37,939 nucleotides of DNA from Microcoleus sp. FACHB-DQ6 (GTDB lineage Bacteria > Cyanobacteriota > Cyanobacteriia > Cyanobacteriales > Microcoleaceae). Below, piece after piece: positions 27,795 to 34,208 of this stretch (its first letter is position 1; every line of letters begins with the position of its first letter). The position numbers were made by a program, and so were the translations under genes. The notes under the pieces were generated by a model, which was given only the letters and a program-made list of their open reading frames with translations, did not search any database and was not told the origin of the DNA. The DNA lies in assembly GCA_014695175.1 (NCBI GenBank), contig JACJNV010000101.1, positions 1 to 37,939 of the forward strand, given 5' to 3'.

Positions 27795-30443
27795 ATGTCA
27801 ACAAAAACTAACCAAGAAACGGCTGAAACCAATTTCCAAACAGGCAAACAGTTGGCAGGGGAAGGTAAACTAGACGAGGCGATCGCTATCTACCGTCAAG
27901 CTATTGAACTCCACCCCCATAACTCTGAGTTTCACCGCAGTTTGGGAGAGGTTTTGCAACGAGTGGGGCAACACGAAGAAGCGATCGCCTGTTATCGTCA
28001 AACAATAGAGTTGCAACCGAAATTTTCTAAGGCTTACCATAACCTAGGAAATGCCCTGGGCCAACTCAAACAATGGCCCGAAGCGATCGCCTCTTATCGT
28101 CAGGCGCTCGAACTTAATCCTAATTTTCCTACTGCTTGCTATCGTTTAGCCGAAGCTCTAAAACAGTTTGGAGAAACTGAAGAAGCGATCGCCGCCTACC
28201 GTCAAGCTATTGAACTCAACCCAAATAACCCTGAGTGTCACCACAGTTTAGGGGAACTTTGCCAACAACAAGGACAATATGAGGATGCGATCGCCTGTTA
28301 TCGTCGAGCAATTGACCTGCAACCAAAGCTTTTCAAAGCTCACAATAACTTAGGAAATATTTTCGTAAAACTTAAACAAGTGCCTGAAGCGATCGCATCT
28401 TACCGTCGAGCTATCGAACTTAATCCAAATACTCCTGAGTTACACTTCAGCTTAGGAGAGCTGTCGCAACAACAAGAAAAACATGAAGAGGCGATCGCCT
28501 CTTATCGTCAAGCAATTAAGCTACAACCAAAGTTTTTTAAAGCTTATCATAACTTAGGAAATTCCCTTGTTCAAGTCAAGCAATTCGAGGAAGCGATCGT
28601 CTGTTACCGTCAAGCAATTGAGCTGCAACCCAAGTTTTTTAAAGCTCATAATAATTTAGGAAATGTCCTCCTACAACTCAAAAAGTGGCCCGAAGCGATC
28701 GCCTCTTATCGTCAGGCGATCGAACTTAATCCCGATTTCCCTACCGCCTATTATCGTTTAGGTGAAGCTCTGCAACAACAAGGATTAATAGAAGAGGCGA
28801 TTGCAACCTACCGTCAAGCTATTGAACTCAACCCAAACCACCCTGAGTGTCACCACAGTTTAGGGGAACTTTGGCGGCAACAAGGGAAATATGAGGATGC
28901 GATCGCATCTTACCGTCAAGCAATTGAGCTGCAACCGGATTTGCCTAAAGCTCACCATCACTTAGGAAATGCCCTCAGTCAACTCAAGCAATGGAAGGAA
29001 GCGAGCAACTCTTACCGTAGGGCGATCGAACTCAACCCTAATTTCCCTACTGCCTACTATCGTTTAGGCGAAGCTCTCCAACAACTTGAATTTACTGAAG
29101 AGGCGATCGCTGCCTACCGTCAAGCTATTGAAATCCAACCCGATTTTTCGGTCAAAGTTTACCACAATTTAGGAGAACTTCTCAGCAAAAAAGACCAGTG
29201 GGAAGAGGCAATTAGCTGTTATCGTCAAGCGTTTGAGCTTGACCCCAACTTTTCTCCAGCTTATCACAAATTAAAGGAAGCTTTAGCCCAGAATGGTCAG
29301 CTAGATAGAGCTAAATCTATTCCCTATTATCAACCTACTGTCAAGTTAAATGTTAATGATGAATTCCCCAAACTTTTATTTATTCTCCCCGTCAGAGGCG
29401 GTGGAGGTGGCGCTCATTCAGTCGTGCAAGAAGCCTTAGCACTTTATCGCTGCGGCATCCCTGTCAAAATAGCTGTCAATCAATCTAACTTTACTGACTT
29501 TTTAAAGAGTTACACAACCGAAATTCCCGAGATCGATCAAATTGCTATCTCTTATCAAACTTTAACAGACCTAAAAAACTTAGCTAAAAATTTCTCTGTT
29601 GTCTGTGCAACGACTTATAGCTCAGTAAAAATGCTGGAAATGCTAGTCAGAGACAATCACCAGATTTTGCCGGCTTACTATATACAAGATTACGAACCCT
29701 TATTTTCTTGTATAGATACCCCTGAGTGGGAAGAAGCACGAGAATCGTATACACTAATTCCCCATGCTGTCCGGTTTGCCAAAACCAACTGGTTGTGTCA
29801 TATTGTCGATCGCAATCATGCCGTTAAGGTTCACAAAGTCCAAGCCAGCATCGATCATCAAGTTTACTACCCTCATTTAAAGAGTGAAAACTCTCGTATA
29901 GAGATTTCTATGATGGTAAGATTCACCACAGCCAGACGCGCTCCCCGTCGCACATTAGCTGTAGCTAAAATTTTATCAGAATTGTTTCCAAATCAAGTGC
30001 ATTTTACCATCTTTGGCTCTGACCGGAGTCTGATTGAATCTGCTGGGATACCGATTCCCAAAAATACTACGATCTTTCCTCATCTGAGTCGCTCCGAAGT
30101 GGCTGCCCTGCTGCGGAACTCAGATATATTTCTAGATCTTTCTGATTTCCAGGCTTTTGGGCGTACAGCTATAGAAGCAATGGCTTCTGGCTGCATTCCA
30201 GTTGTTCCGAATAAAGGAGGAACGGATGAATTTGCTATCCCGGATTTTAACTCTGTCGTCGTTGATACAACGTCGATTGAGGATTGCATCAAGGGTATTG
30301 GCAAACTGATCCAAGCCGACCGCAATGTGTTATTGCAACTCAAGTTAAATGCTATTGAAACAGCAGCAAAATATTCACCCAAACGCGCTGCTCTGAGCAT
30401 TTACAATCTTTTTTACACTCAGCTAGTTCAACTTGCTTCATAG
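27795..30443 (+). CDS. TPR protein with C-terminal GT4-like glycosyltransferase
   Basis: From ATG at 27795 (ACAGAGG lies 7 nt upstream) the product has 882 residues. Residues about 5-500 are about 14 very regular 34-residue TPRs with a higher-order period of about four units (SLGEL, NLGN, YRLGEAL). Residues about 520-880 are a GT-B fold glycosyltransferase: LPVRGGGGGAHSVVQEALALYR, AYYIQDYEPLF, then SDIFLDLSDFQAFGRTAIEAMASGCIPVVPNKGGTDEFA, with the family Glu at about 794. HIP1 octamers recur in the EAIA codons every 102 bp. A TTG at 27789 would add two residues. It lies 32 nt after the GT2 gene, so the three genes are probably cotranscribed. Confidence 0.9.
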   Translation: MSTKTNQETAETNFQTGKQLAGEGKLDEAIAIYRQAIELHPHNSEFHRSLGEVLQRVGQHEEAIACYRQTIELQPKFSKAYHNLGNALGQLKQWPEAIASYRQALELNPNFPTACYRLAEALKQFGETEEAIAAYRQAIELNPNNPECHHSLGELCQQQGQYEDAIACYRRAIDLQPKLFKAHNNLGNIFVKLKQVPEAIASYRRAIELNPNTPELHFSLGELSQQQEKHEEAIASYRQAIKLQPKFFKAYHNLGNSLVQVKQFEEAIVCYRQAIELQPKFFKAHNNLGNVLLQLKKWPEAIASYRQAIELNPDFPTAYYRLGEALQQQGLIEEAIATYRQAIELNPNHPECHHSLGELWRQQGKYEDAIASYRQAIELQPDLPKAHHHLGNALSQLKQWKEASNSYRRAIELNPNFPTAYYRLGEALQQLEFTEEAIAAYRQAIEIQPDFSVKVYHNLGELLSKKDQWEEAISCYRQAFELDPNFSPAYHKLKEALAQNGQLDRAKSIPYYQPTVKLNVNDEFPKLLFILPVRGGGGGAHSVVQEALALYRCGIPVKIAVNQSNFTDFLKSYTTEIPEIDQIAISYQTLTDLKNLAKNFSVVCATTYSSVKMLEMLVRDNHQILPAYYIQDYEPLFSCIDTPEWEEARESYTLIPHAVRFAKTNWLCHIVDRNHAVKVHKVQASIDHQVYYPHLKSENSRIEISMMVRFTTARRAPRRTLAVAKILSELFPNQVHFTIFGSDRSLIESAGIPIPKNTTIFPHLSRSEVAALLRNSDIFLDLSDFQAFGRTAIEAMASGCIPVVPNKGGTDEFAIPDFNSVVVDTTSIEDCIKGIGKLIQADRNVLLQLKLNAIETAAKYSPKRAALSIYNLFYTQLVQLAS
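27879..29110 (+). repeat. 102-bp TPR-coding tandem repeat with phased HIP1 octamers
   Basis: GCGATCGC starts at 27879, 27981, 28083, 28185, 28287, 28389, 28491, 28695, 28899 and 29103, all on a strict 102-bp grid. The three other grid positions hold degenerate forms: GCGATCGT (28593), GCGATTGC (28797) and GCGAGCAA (29001). The octamer encodes the AIA part of the TPR motif. Confidence 0.95.
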
Positions 30444-30464
30444 TTATTTTAGGATGTTAAAGTG

Positions 30465-31226
30465 ATGCTCGTGTTAGATTCTGTTCTTCAAAAGCGATAT
30501 CTTCATAAGGTTCAAATCCAGTTAATGGTGCGAAAGCGGTGGGCTTATCTGCGCTATATTCAGGTACGTGAAGGATTAATCGAAGCCTTAAAAGCAGCCG
30601 GAGAGATTAATTCTTTTCTGAGTGTGGGTTGTGGTTCTGGATTAACTGAAATAGCCCTATCTCTAGAATTTCCTGAAATTAACTTTCATCTCACGGATAT
30701 TGATACTAATACCAATATTCAACAGCGACTAGGGGTTCGCATGAGCACCGAATGGGCTATTCCCAATGTCAGCTTTGGCACTTATGATACTTTAACCCCC
30801 TCACCAGAATCCTACGATCTAGTCGCCTCGATTGAAGTCCTAGAACATATTGAAGCTGACAAAATAGCAGCGATTAATATGCGTGCAGCGTCCCGAAAGT
30901 ATGTATTTGCACTTGTTCCATTTGCTACTCATGAAACTAACCTGAACCCAAAGATGCGAGAAAGTGTATGGAAAAATCATCAGCATTATCGCGTCGGTTA
31001 CAATGCAGATAGCATCCAAGAAATCTTCCCAGATATTACAATCTTACGTGGGTGTTACTGGAATGATGCTGGCATTAAACTGCGCCAAAAACTTGAACAC
31101 TTGTCTGATGAAGAAATCAAGGCTTTATTTCCCCATTTAACTCAGCTAGCTACAACAGATATTCGTAACAGTATCCCTAGCGCTGATGGAAAGTGTCATG
31201 GAATGTGGATATTGTCAAAAGCCTGA
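30465..31226 (+). CDS. Class I SAM-dependent methyltransferase
   Basis: The 253-residue protein has SAM-binding motif I in FLSVGCGSGLTEIAL, an acidic motif II in FHLTDIDT and a motif IV region SYDLVASIEVLEHIE. The C-terminal part is rich in aromatic residues and has no clear assignment. ATG at 30465 has AGGA 10 nt upstream; a GTG at 30462 is also possible. It follows the TPR-GT4 gene by 21 nt and probably belongs to the same transcript, so a glycan or peptide substrate is suggested only by context. Confidence 0.82.
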   Translation: MLVLDSVLQKRYLHKVQIQLMVRKRWAYLRYIQVREGLIEALKAAGEINSFLSVGCGSGLTEIALSLEFPEINFHLTDIDTNTNIQQRLGVRMSTEWAIPNVSFGTYDTLTPSPESYDLVASIEVLEHIEADKIAAINMRAASRKYVFALVPFATHETNLNPKMRESVWKNHQHYRVGYNADSIQEIFPDITILRGCYWNDAGIKLRQKLEHLSDEEIKALFPHLTQLATTDIRNSIPSADGKCHGMWILSKA

Positions 31227-31234
31227 ATAAAAAC

Positions 31235-31271
31235 CTCCTCAAAAAATACAATGCTGCACTAAATTGAGGAG
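31235..31271. terminator. Bidirectional terminator between convergent methyltransferase genes
   Basis: CTCCTCAA (31235-31242) pairs with TTGAGGAG (31264-31271) around a 21-nt loop. On the minus strand the stem is followed by GTTTTTATT, and on the plus strand by TTTAAA. It serves the minus-strand gene best. Confidence 0.55.
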
Positions 31272-31371
31272 TTTAAACCGCATAAAAAGCAGAGAGTCAA
31301 GGTGAATAATGAGGAATGGGAATAAATTAAGCTCCGATGGCTTAACTTATTACCATTCCACAGGTAACTGA

Positions 31372-32073
31372 CTATAAAGAATAAAGTGTCCCTTTTTGAT
31401 ATAGCAAATGTTTATGTGACAGATTTCGGACATCACATACACTTACATTCTCAGCTAACCAAATAATGCCACAAAATTCTCTATAAACTGGTTGACTGAG
31501 TGTCAATATTGGTTTTACTCCATGTTTTTCCAGCTCCCAATGATGTTGGTTTTTAAGTGATGATAGTGGGTGAATAGTTGCATCGATCGAAGAATTCAGC
31601 AGGAATCTTCCATAGATTTCATAGTTGGGTGCGTTTATATCTTCAAGAATGTTCCTTACCTGCTCAGCTTTCAGATGCAAAGTATGACCCGTCCAGTCAG
31701 ACCAATAGAATTTTAGACCTAAACCTTTCAAGTAGTCATCGGCATCGAAAAAAGGACCTCTAATAAAAACGAACTTTCGGGAAATTCGGATAGCATTTTT
31801 TATTGCTTCTTTGGCACAATCTAATGTCGGTAAATGCTCTAAAGTATGGCTGAGAATTGTAAAATCTACGCAACCATCTGGGAGATCGAGATTGCAAAAA
31901 TCTCCTTTGATTGCATCATATCCAGCAGCTTTAGCTGATGCTACCTTCTTCGGATCGATATCGATGCCGAATCCCTTACGCCCTTTGAGTACCTTGATTC
32001 CAAATTGAAGTGAGCTACCGTTAGAACAGCCAAAGTCGGCAAAATCAAAACTTGTAATATCGATATCATTCAT
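31372..32073 (-). CDS. SAM-dependent methyltransferase-like protein
   Basis: The 233-residue product has motif I DFADFGCSNGSSLQFGI, an acidic motif II KGFGIDIDPKK, a GDFCNLDLPDGCVDF segment and the post-motif SHTLEHLP. The C-terminal third (HHWELEKHGVKPILTLSQPVYREF) is unlike common families. It points toward the preceding methyltransferase gene, so it is a separate transcription unit. Function in the glycosyltransferase block is inferred from position only. Confidence 0.75.
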   Translation of the reverse strand: MNDIDITSFDFADFGCSNGSSLQFGIKVLKGRKGFGIDIDPKKVASAKAAGYDAIKGDFCNLDLPDGCVDFTILSHTLEHLPTLDCAKEAIKNAIRISRKFVFIRGPFFDADDYLKGLGLKFYWSDWTGHTLHLKAEQVRNILEDINAPNYEIYGRFLLNSSIDATIHPLSSLKNQHHWELEKHGVKPILTLSQPVYREFCGIIWLAENVSVCDVRNLSHKHLLYQKGTLYSL

Positions 32074-32329
32074 AATTCTCTTCCCATCAAGCTTAAATGT
32101 CTTGTAACTAAAGATAATTACTTAATACATCATTGGGGTAAGCTCTTCAGGAAAATAGATGTAGAGCTGCTAATAGAATAGATTTATGCTGGGAGATGTA
32201 GAAGCGCAATTCACCCTATGTATTATATACCACAAACTTCTCATCTACATCCTTCCCAGATTCCATCCGGATTAAATAGCAAACTCCAGAAAAAATAATT
32301 ATCAACGAACATATCCCCCATACTACGAT

Positions 32330-32647
32330 ATGCCTAGTCAAAAACCCTTGGTACCTCCTTCACAGCGTTTAGGTTCATCTAAAAATCACTACAACTTTCA
32401 AGGAAAACCTTACAAACATCTTGAAATAGACATTAAATTAACTTCCTTAAAAACTCTAGCTACTGCTATTTTGTTAGGGGTTCCTTATTTGGGGTTGATT
32501 TACGTATTTTTATCGGGAGGCGCTAAAGTAATAGCTATTAGTCTAGTAGTAGTAGGTATCTTGATAGGGGGATCGATCGCGCTTTTATACTACTTAAACA
32601 GACAAGAGCCTGTCAAAGCGCCTTCCAATCAAAAAAAACGGCACTAA
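32330..32647 (+). CDS. Small membrane protein with two hydrophobic segments
   Basis: The 105-residue product has a polar N-terminus (MPSQKPLVPPSQRLGSSKN), two adjacent hydrophobic segments (about 45-66 and 69-90) and a basic tail ending QKKRH. No family was recognised with certainty. It looks like a conserved cyanobacterial hypothetical. The tandem array begins within about 60-100 nt of its stop and could provide its terminator. Confidence 0.6.
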   Translation: MPSQKPLVPPSQRLGSSKNHYNFQGKPYKHLEIDIKLTSLKTLATAILLGVPYLGLIYVFLSGGAKVIAISLVVVGILIGGSIALLYYLNRQEPVKAPSNQKKRH

Positions 32648-32823
32648 TAGACACTCTATCGCCCTACTCAATCCCGGATCAGACTCGGCTTGGTCAATCC
32701 ATCCGAAATACGATCGCCCTACAACTCTGTAATTCAGATTTTGCCTATCCTCAAGCGATCGCCCTGTTGAAAAATTCGATGCGACTGTCCGGATTGCGAG
32801 CGAATTCTCAGAAAGCTTAATTG

Positions 32824-32877
32824 GTAGATGCACCCTGATTAATTAACTCCCGACCAATTTTGGCCGGGTTTTTTTTT
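32824..32877 (+). ncRNA. Array unit 1: candidate small RNA with terminator
   Basis: GTAG-ATG core, then CCCGACCAA/TTGGCCGGG hairpin and nine T (32869-32877). Preceded by TTAATT at the expected -10 position. Type B upstream spacer. Confidence 0.5.
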
Positions 32878-32961
32878 GTCGATCGCACCCTTAGCCACAC
32901 ATTCTCCTAAATTCTGCCAAAGTGTCCTGAAAGAGGTGCTGTGAGGCCGGAGACTAAATTG

Positions 32962-33014
32962 GTAGATGCACCCTGATTAATTAACTCCCGACCAATTTTG
33001 GCCGGGTTTTTTTT
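32962..33014 (+). ncRNA. Array unit 2: candidate small RNA with terminator
   Basis: Hairpin identical to unit 1; eight T (33007-33014), followed by a HIP1 octamer. Preceded by TAAATT. Type A spacer. Confidence 0.5.
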
Positions 33015-33099
33015 GGCGATCGCCCGCCCTCGCCAGAAATTCTCCTAAATTCTCCCAAAGTGTCCTGAAAGAGGTGCTGTGAGACAGGAGACTAAATTA

Positions 33100-33155
33100 G
33101 TAGATGCACCCTGATTAAATAACTCCCGACCAATTTTGGTCTGGGGTTTTTTTTT
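33100..33155 (+). ncRNA. Array unit 3: candidate small RNA with terminator
   Basis: Stem CCCGACC pairs with GGTC(T)GGG: A-T replaces the A-C mismatch of unit 1, with a bulged T. Nine T (33147-33155). The core has ATTAAATAA instead of ATTAATTAA. Confidence 0.5.
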
Positions 33156-33228
33156 GCGGTATCGACGGTGATGCTGAAAAAGTTTGAGGTTGTCCGGATA
33201 GCGCTCGAATTCTCAGGAAGCTTAATTG

Positions 33229-33285
33229 GTAGATGCACCCTGATTAATTAACTCCCCGCCAATTTTGGTCTGGGGTTTTTTTTTT
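33229..33285 (+). ncRNA. Array unit 4: candidate small RNA with terminator
   Basis: Stem CCCCGCC/GGTCTGGGG with outer CCCC-GGGG; ten T (33276-33285). Type B spacer with TTAATT before the core. Confidence 0.5.
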
Positions 33286-33358
33286 CGGTATCGACGGTGA
33301 TGCTGAGTAAAGTTTGAGGTTGTCCGGATAGCGCTCGAATTCTCAGGAAGCTTAATTG

Positions 33359-33414
33359 GTAGATGCACCCTGATTAATTAACTCCCCGCCAATTTTGGTT
33401 TGGGGTTTTTTTTT
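33359..33414 (+). ncRNA. Array unit 5: candidate small RNA with terminator
   Basis: Stem CCCCGCC/GGTTTGGGG; nine T (33406-33414). Its upstream spacer is nearly identical to that of unit 4, indicating a recent duplication. Confidence 0.5.
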
Positions 33415-33498
33415 GCCGATCGCACCCCAAACCACAAATTTTCCCAAATTTTCCCAAACTGTCCGGAACAGGTGTACCTCGAACCGGAGACTCAATTA

Positions 33499-33553
33499 GT
33501 AGATGCACCCTGATTAATTAACTCCCGACCAATTTTGGCCGGGGTTTTTTTTT
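33499..33553 (+). ncRNA. Array unit 6: candidate small RNA with terminator
   Basis: Stem as unit 1 with an extra G (GGCCGGGG); nine T (33545-33553), then HIP1. Type A spacer with GTCCGGAACAGG variant. Confidence 0.5.
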
Positions 33554-33626
33554 GCGATCGCACCCCAAACCACAAATTTTCCCAAACTGTCCGGAACAGG
33601 TACGCCTCGAACCGGAGACTAAATTA

Positions 33627-33680
33627 GTAGATGCACCCTGATTAATTAACTCCCGACCAATTTAGGTGGGGTTTTTTTTT
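33627..33680 (+). ncRNA. Array unit 7: candidate small RNA with terminator
   Basis: Stem CCC(G)ACC/GGTGGGG with a bulged G; nine T (33672-33680), then HIP1. Confidence 0.5.
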
Positions 33681-33765
33681 GAGCGATCGCAGGCTAAGCC
33701 ACAAATTCTCGCAAATTCTGCCACACTGTCCTGAAAGAGGTGCTGTGAGGCGGGATATTAAATTA

Positions 33766-33821
33766 GTAGATGCACCCTGATTAATTAACTCCCGACCAAT
33801 TTAGGTTTGGGGTTTTTTTTT
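33766..33821 (+). ncRNA. Array unit 8: candidate small RNA with terminator
   Basis: Stem CCCGACC/GGTTTGGGG; nine T (33813-33821), then HIP1. Confidence 0.5.
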
Positions 33822-33906
33822 GAGCGATCGCAGGCTGATCCACAAATTATAGGAAATTCTGCCAAAATGTCCTGAAAGAGGTGCTGTGAGGGGGGAGATT
33901 AAATTA

Positions 33907-33959
33907 GTAGATGCACCCTGATTAATAAACCCCAGCCAATTAAGGCCGGGGTTTTTTTT
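33907..33959 (+). ncRNA. Array unit 9: candidate small RNA with terminator, last unit
   Basis: Stem CCCCAGCC/GGCCGGGG with a 6-nt AATTAA loop; eight T (33952-33959). On the minus strand the same stem is followed by TTTATT, so this unit may also terminate the DUF5818-like/protease transcript. Confidence 0.5.
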
Positions 33960-33986
33960 GCTCGAAAGCTGGATTAGTCGATCGAC

Positions 33987-34208
33987 CTACAACACATCAA
34001 AAGACTGCACCTCAAGAACCGGGCCGATCATAGCAAAAGTCATCACATCCTTGCGGACTTCACCTTTAACACTGACTTTCAAACCAGCTTTTTTCAACTC
34101 AGAAGAAGCATCCTTAAGTTCATAAGTTTCGCCATCTTCGCCCACCAAAGCCCAAGTACCCGGGCCAAATCCTTTGCGTTCAATTACACCCTTGACAGTA
34201 ATACTCAT
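33987..34208 (-). CDS. DUF5818-like small OB-fold protein
   Basis: The 73-residue product, MSITVKGVIERKGFGPGTW..., is beta-rich (GTWALVGEDGETYELKDA, LKVSVKGEVRKDVMTFAMIGPVLEV) and resembles the small DUF5818 family, whose function is unknown. There is no signal peptide. Its ATG overlaps the TGA of the protease gene (ATGA, 34205-34208), so the two are translationally coupled and probably work together. Family assignment is tentative. Confidence 0.65.
   Translation of the reverse strand: MSITVKGVIERKGFGPGTWALVGEDGETYELKDASSELKKAGLKVSVKGEVRKDVMTFAMIGPVLEVQSFDVL

Larger units (their letters stand above)
32700..33960 (+). repeat. Nine-unit tandem array, period 128-141 bp, each unit ending in an intrinsic-terminator-like hairpin
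   Basis: Units are anchored by the invariant ATGCACCCTGATTAA at 32828, 32966, 33104, 33233, 33363, 33503, 33631, 33770 and 33911. Spacings are 138, 138, 129, 130, 140, 128, 139 and 141 bp. Each core continues as CTCCC/CCCC hairpin plus 8-10 T on the plus strand. Between cores, two spacer families occur: type A (GTCCTGAAAGAGGTGCTGTG or its variants) before units 2, 3, 6, 7, 8 and 9, and type B (GTCCGGAT...CGAATTCTCAG) before units 1, 4 and 5. The array lies between the small membrane protein gene and the convergent DUF5818-like gene. Confidence 0.95.

Noticed and set aside
32700-33960. CRISPR array
   Set aside because: Units are 128-141 bp, both repeat and spacer parts are similar between units, and each ends in a hairpin plus T-run. 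No cas genes are near.
32700-33960. NsiR1-type RNA array or DGR/retron
   Set aside because: Only the tandem layout is similar to NsiR1; I could not recognise its sequence. There is no reverse transcriptase in the window.
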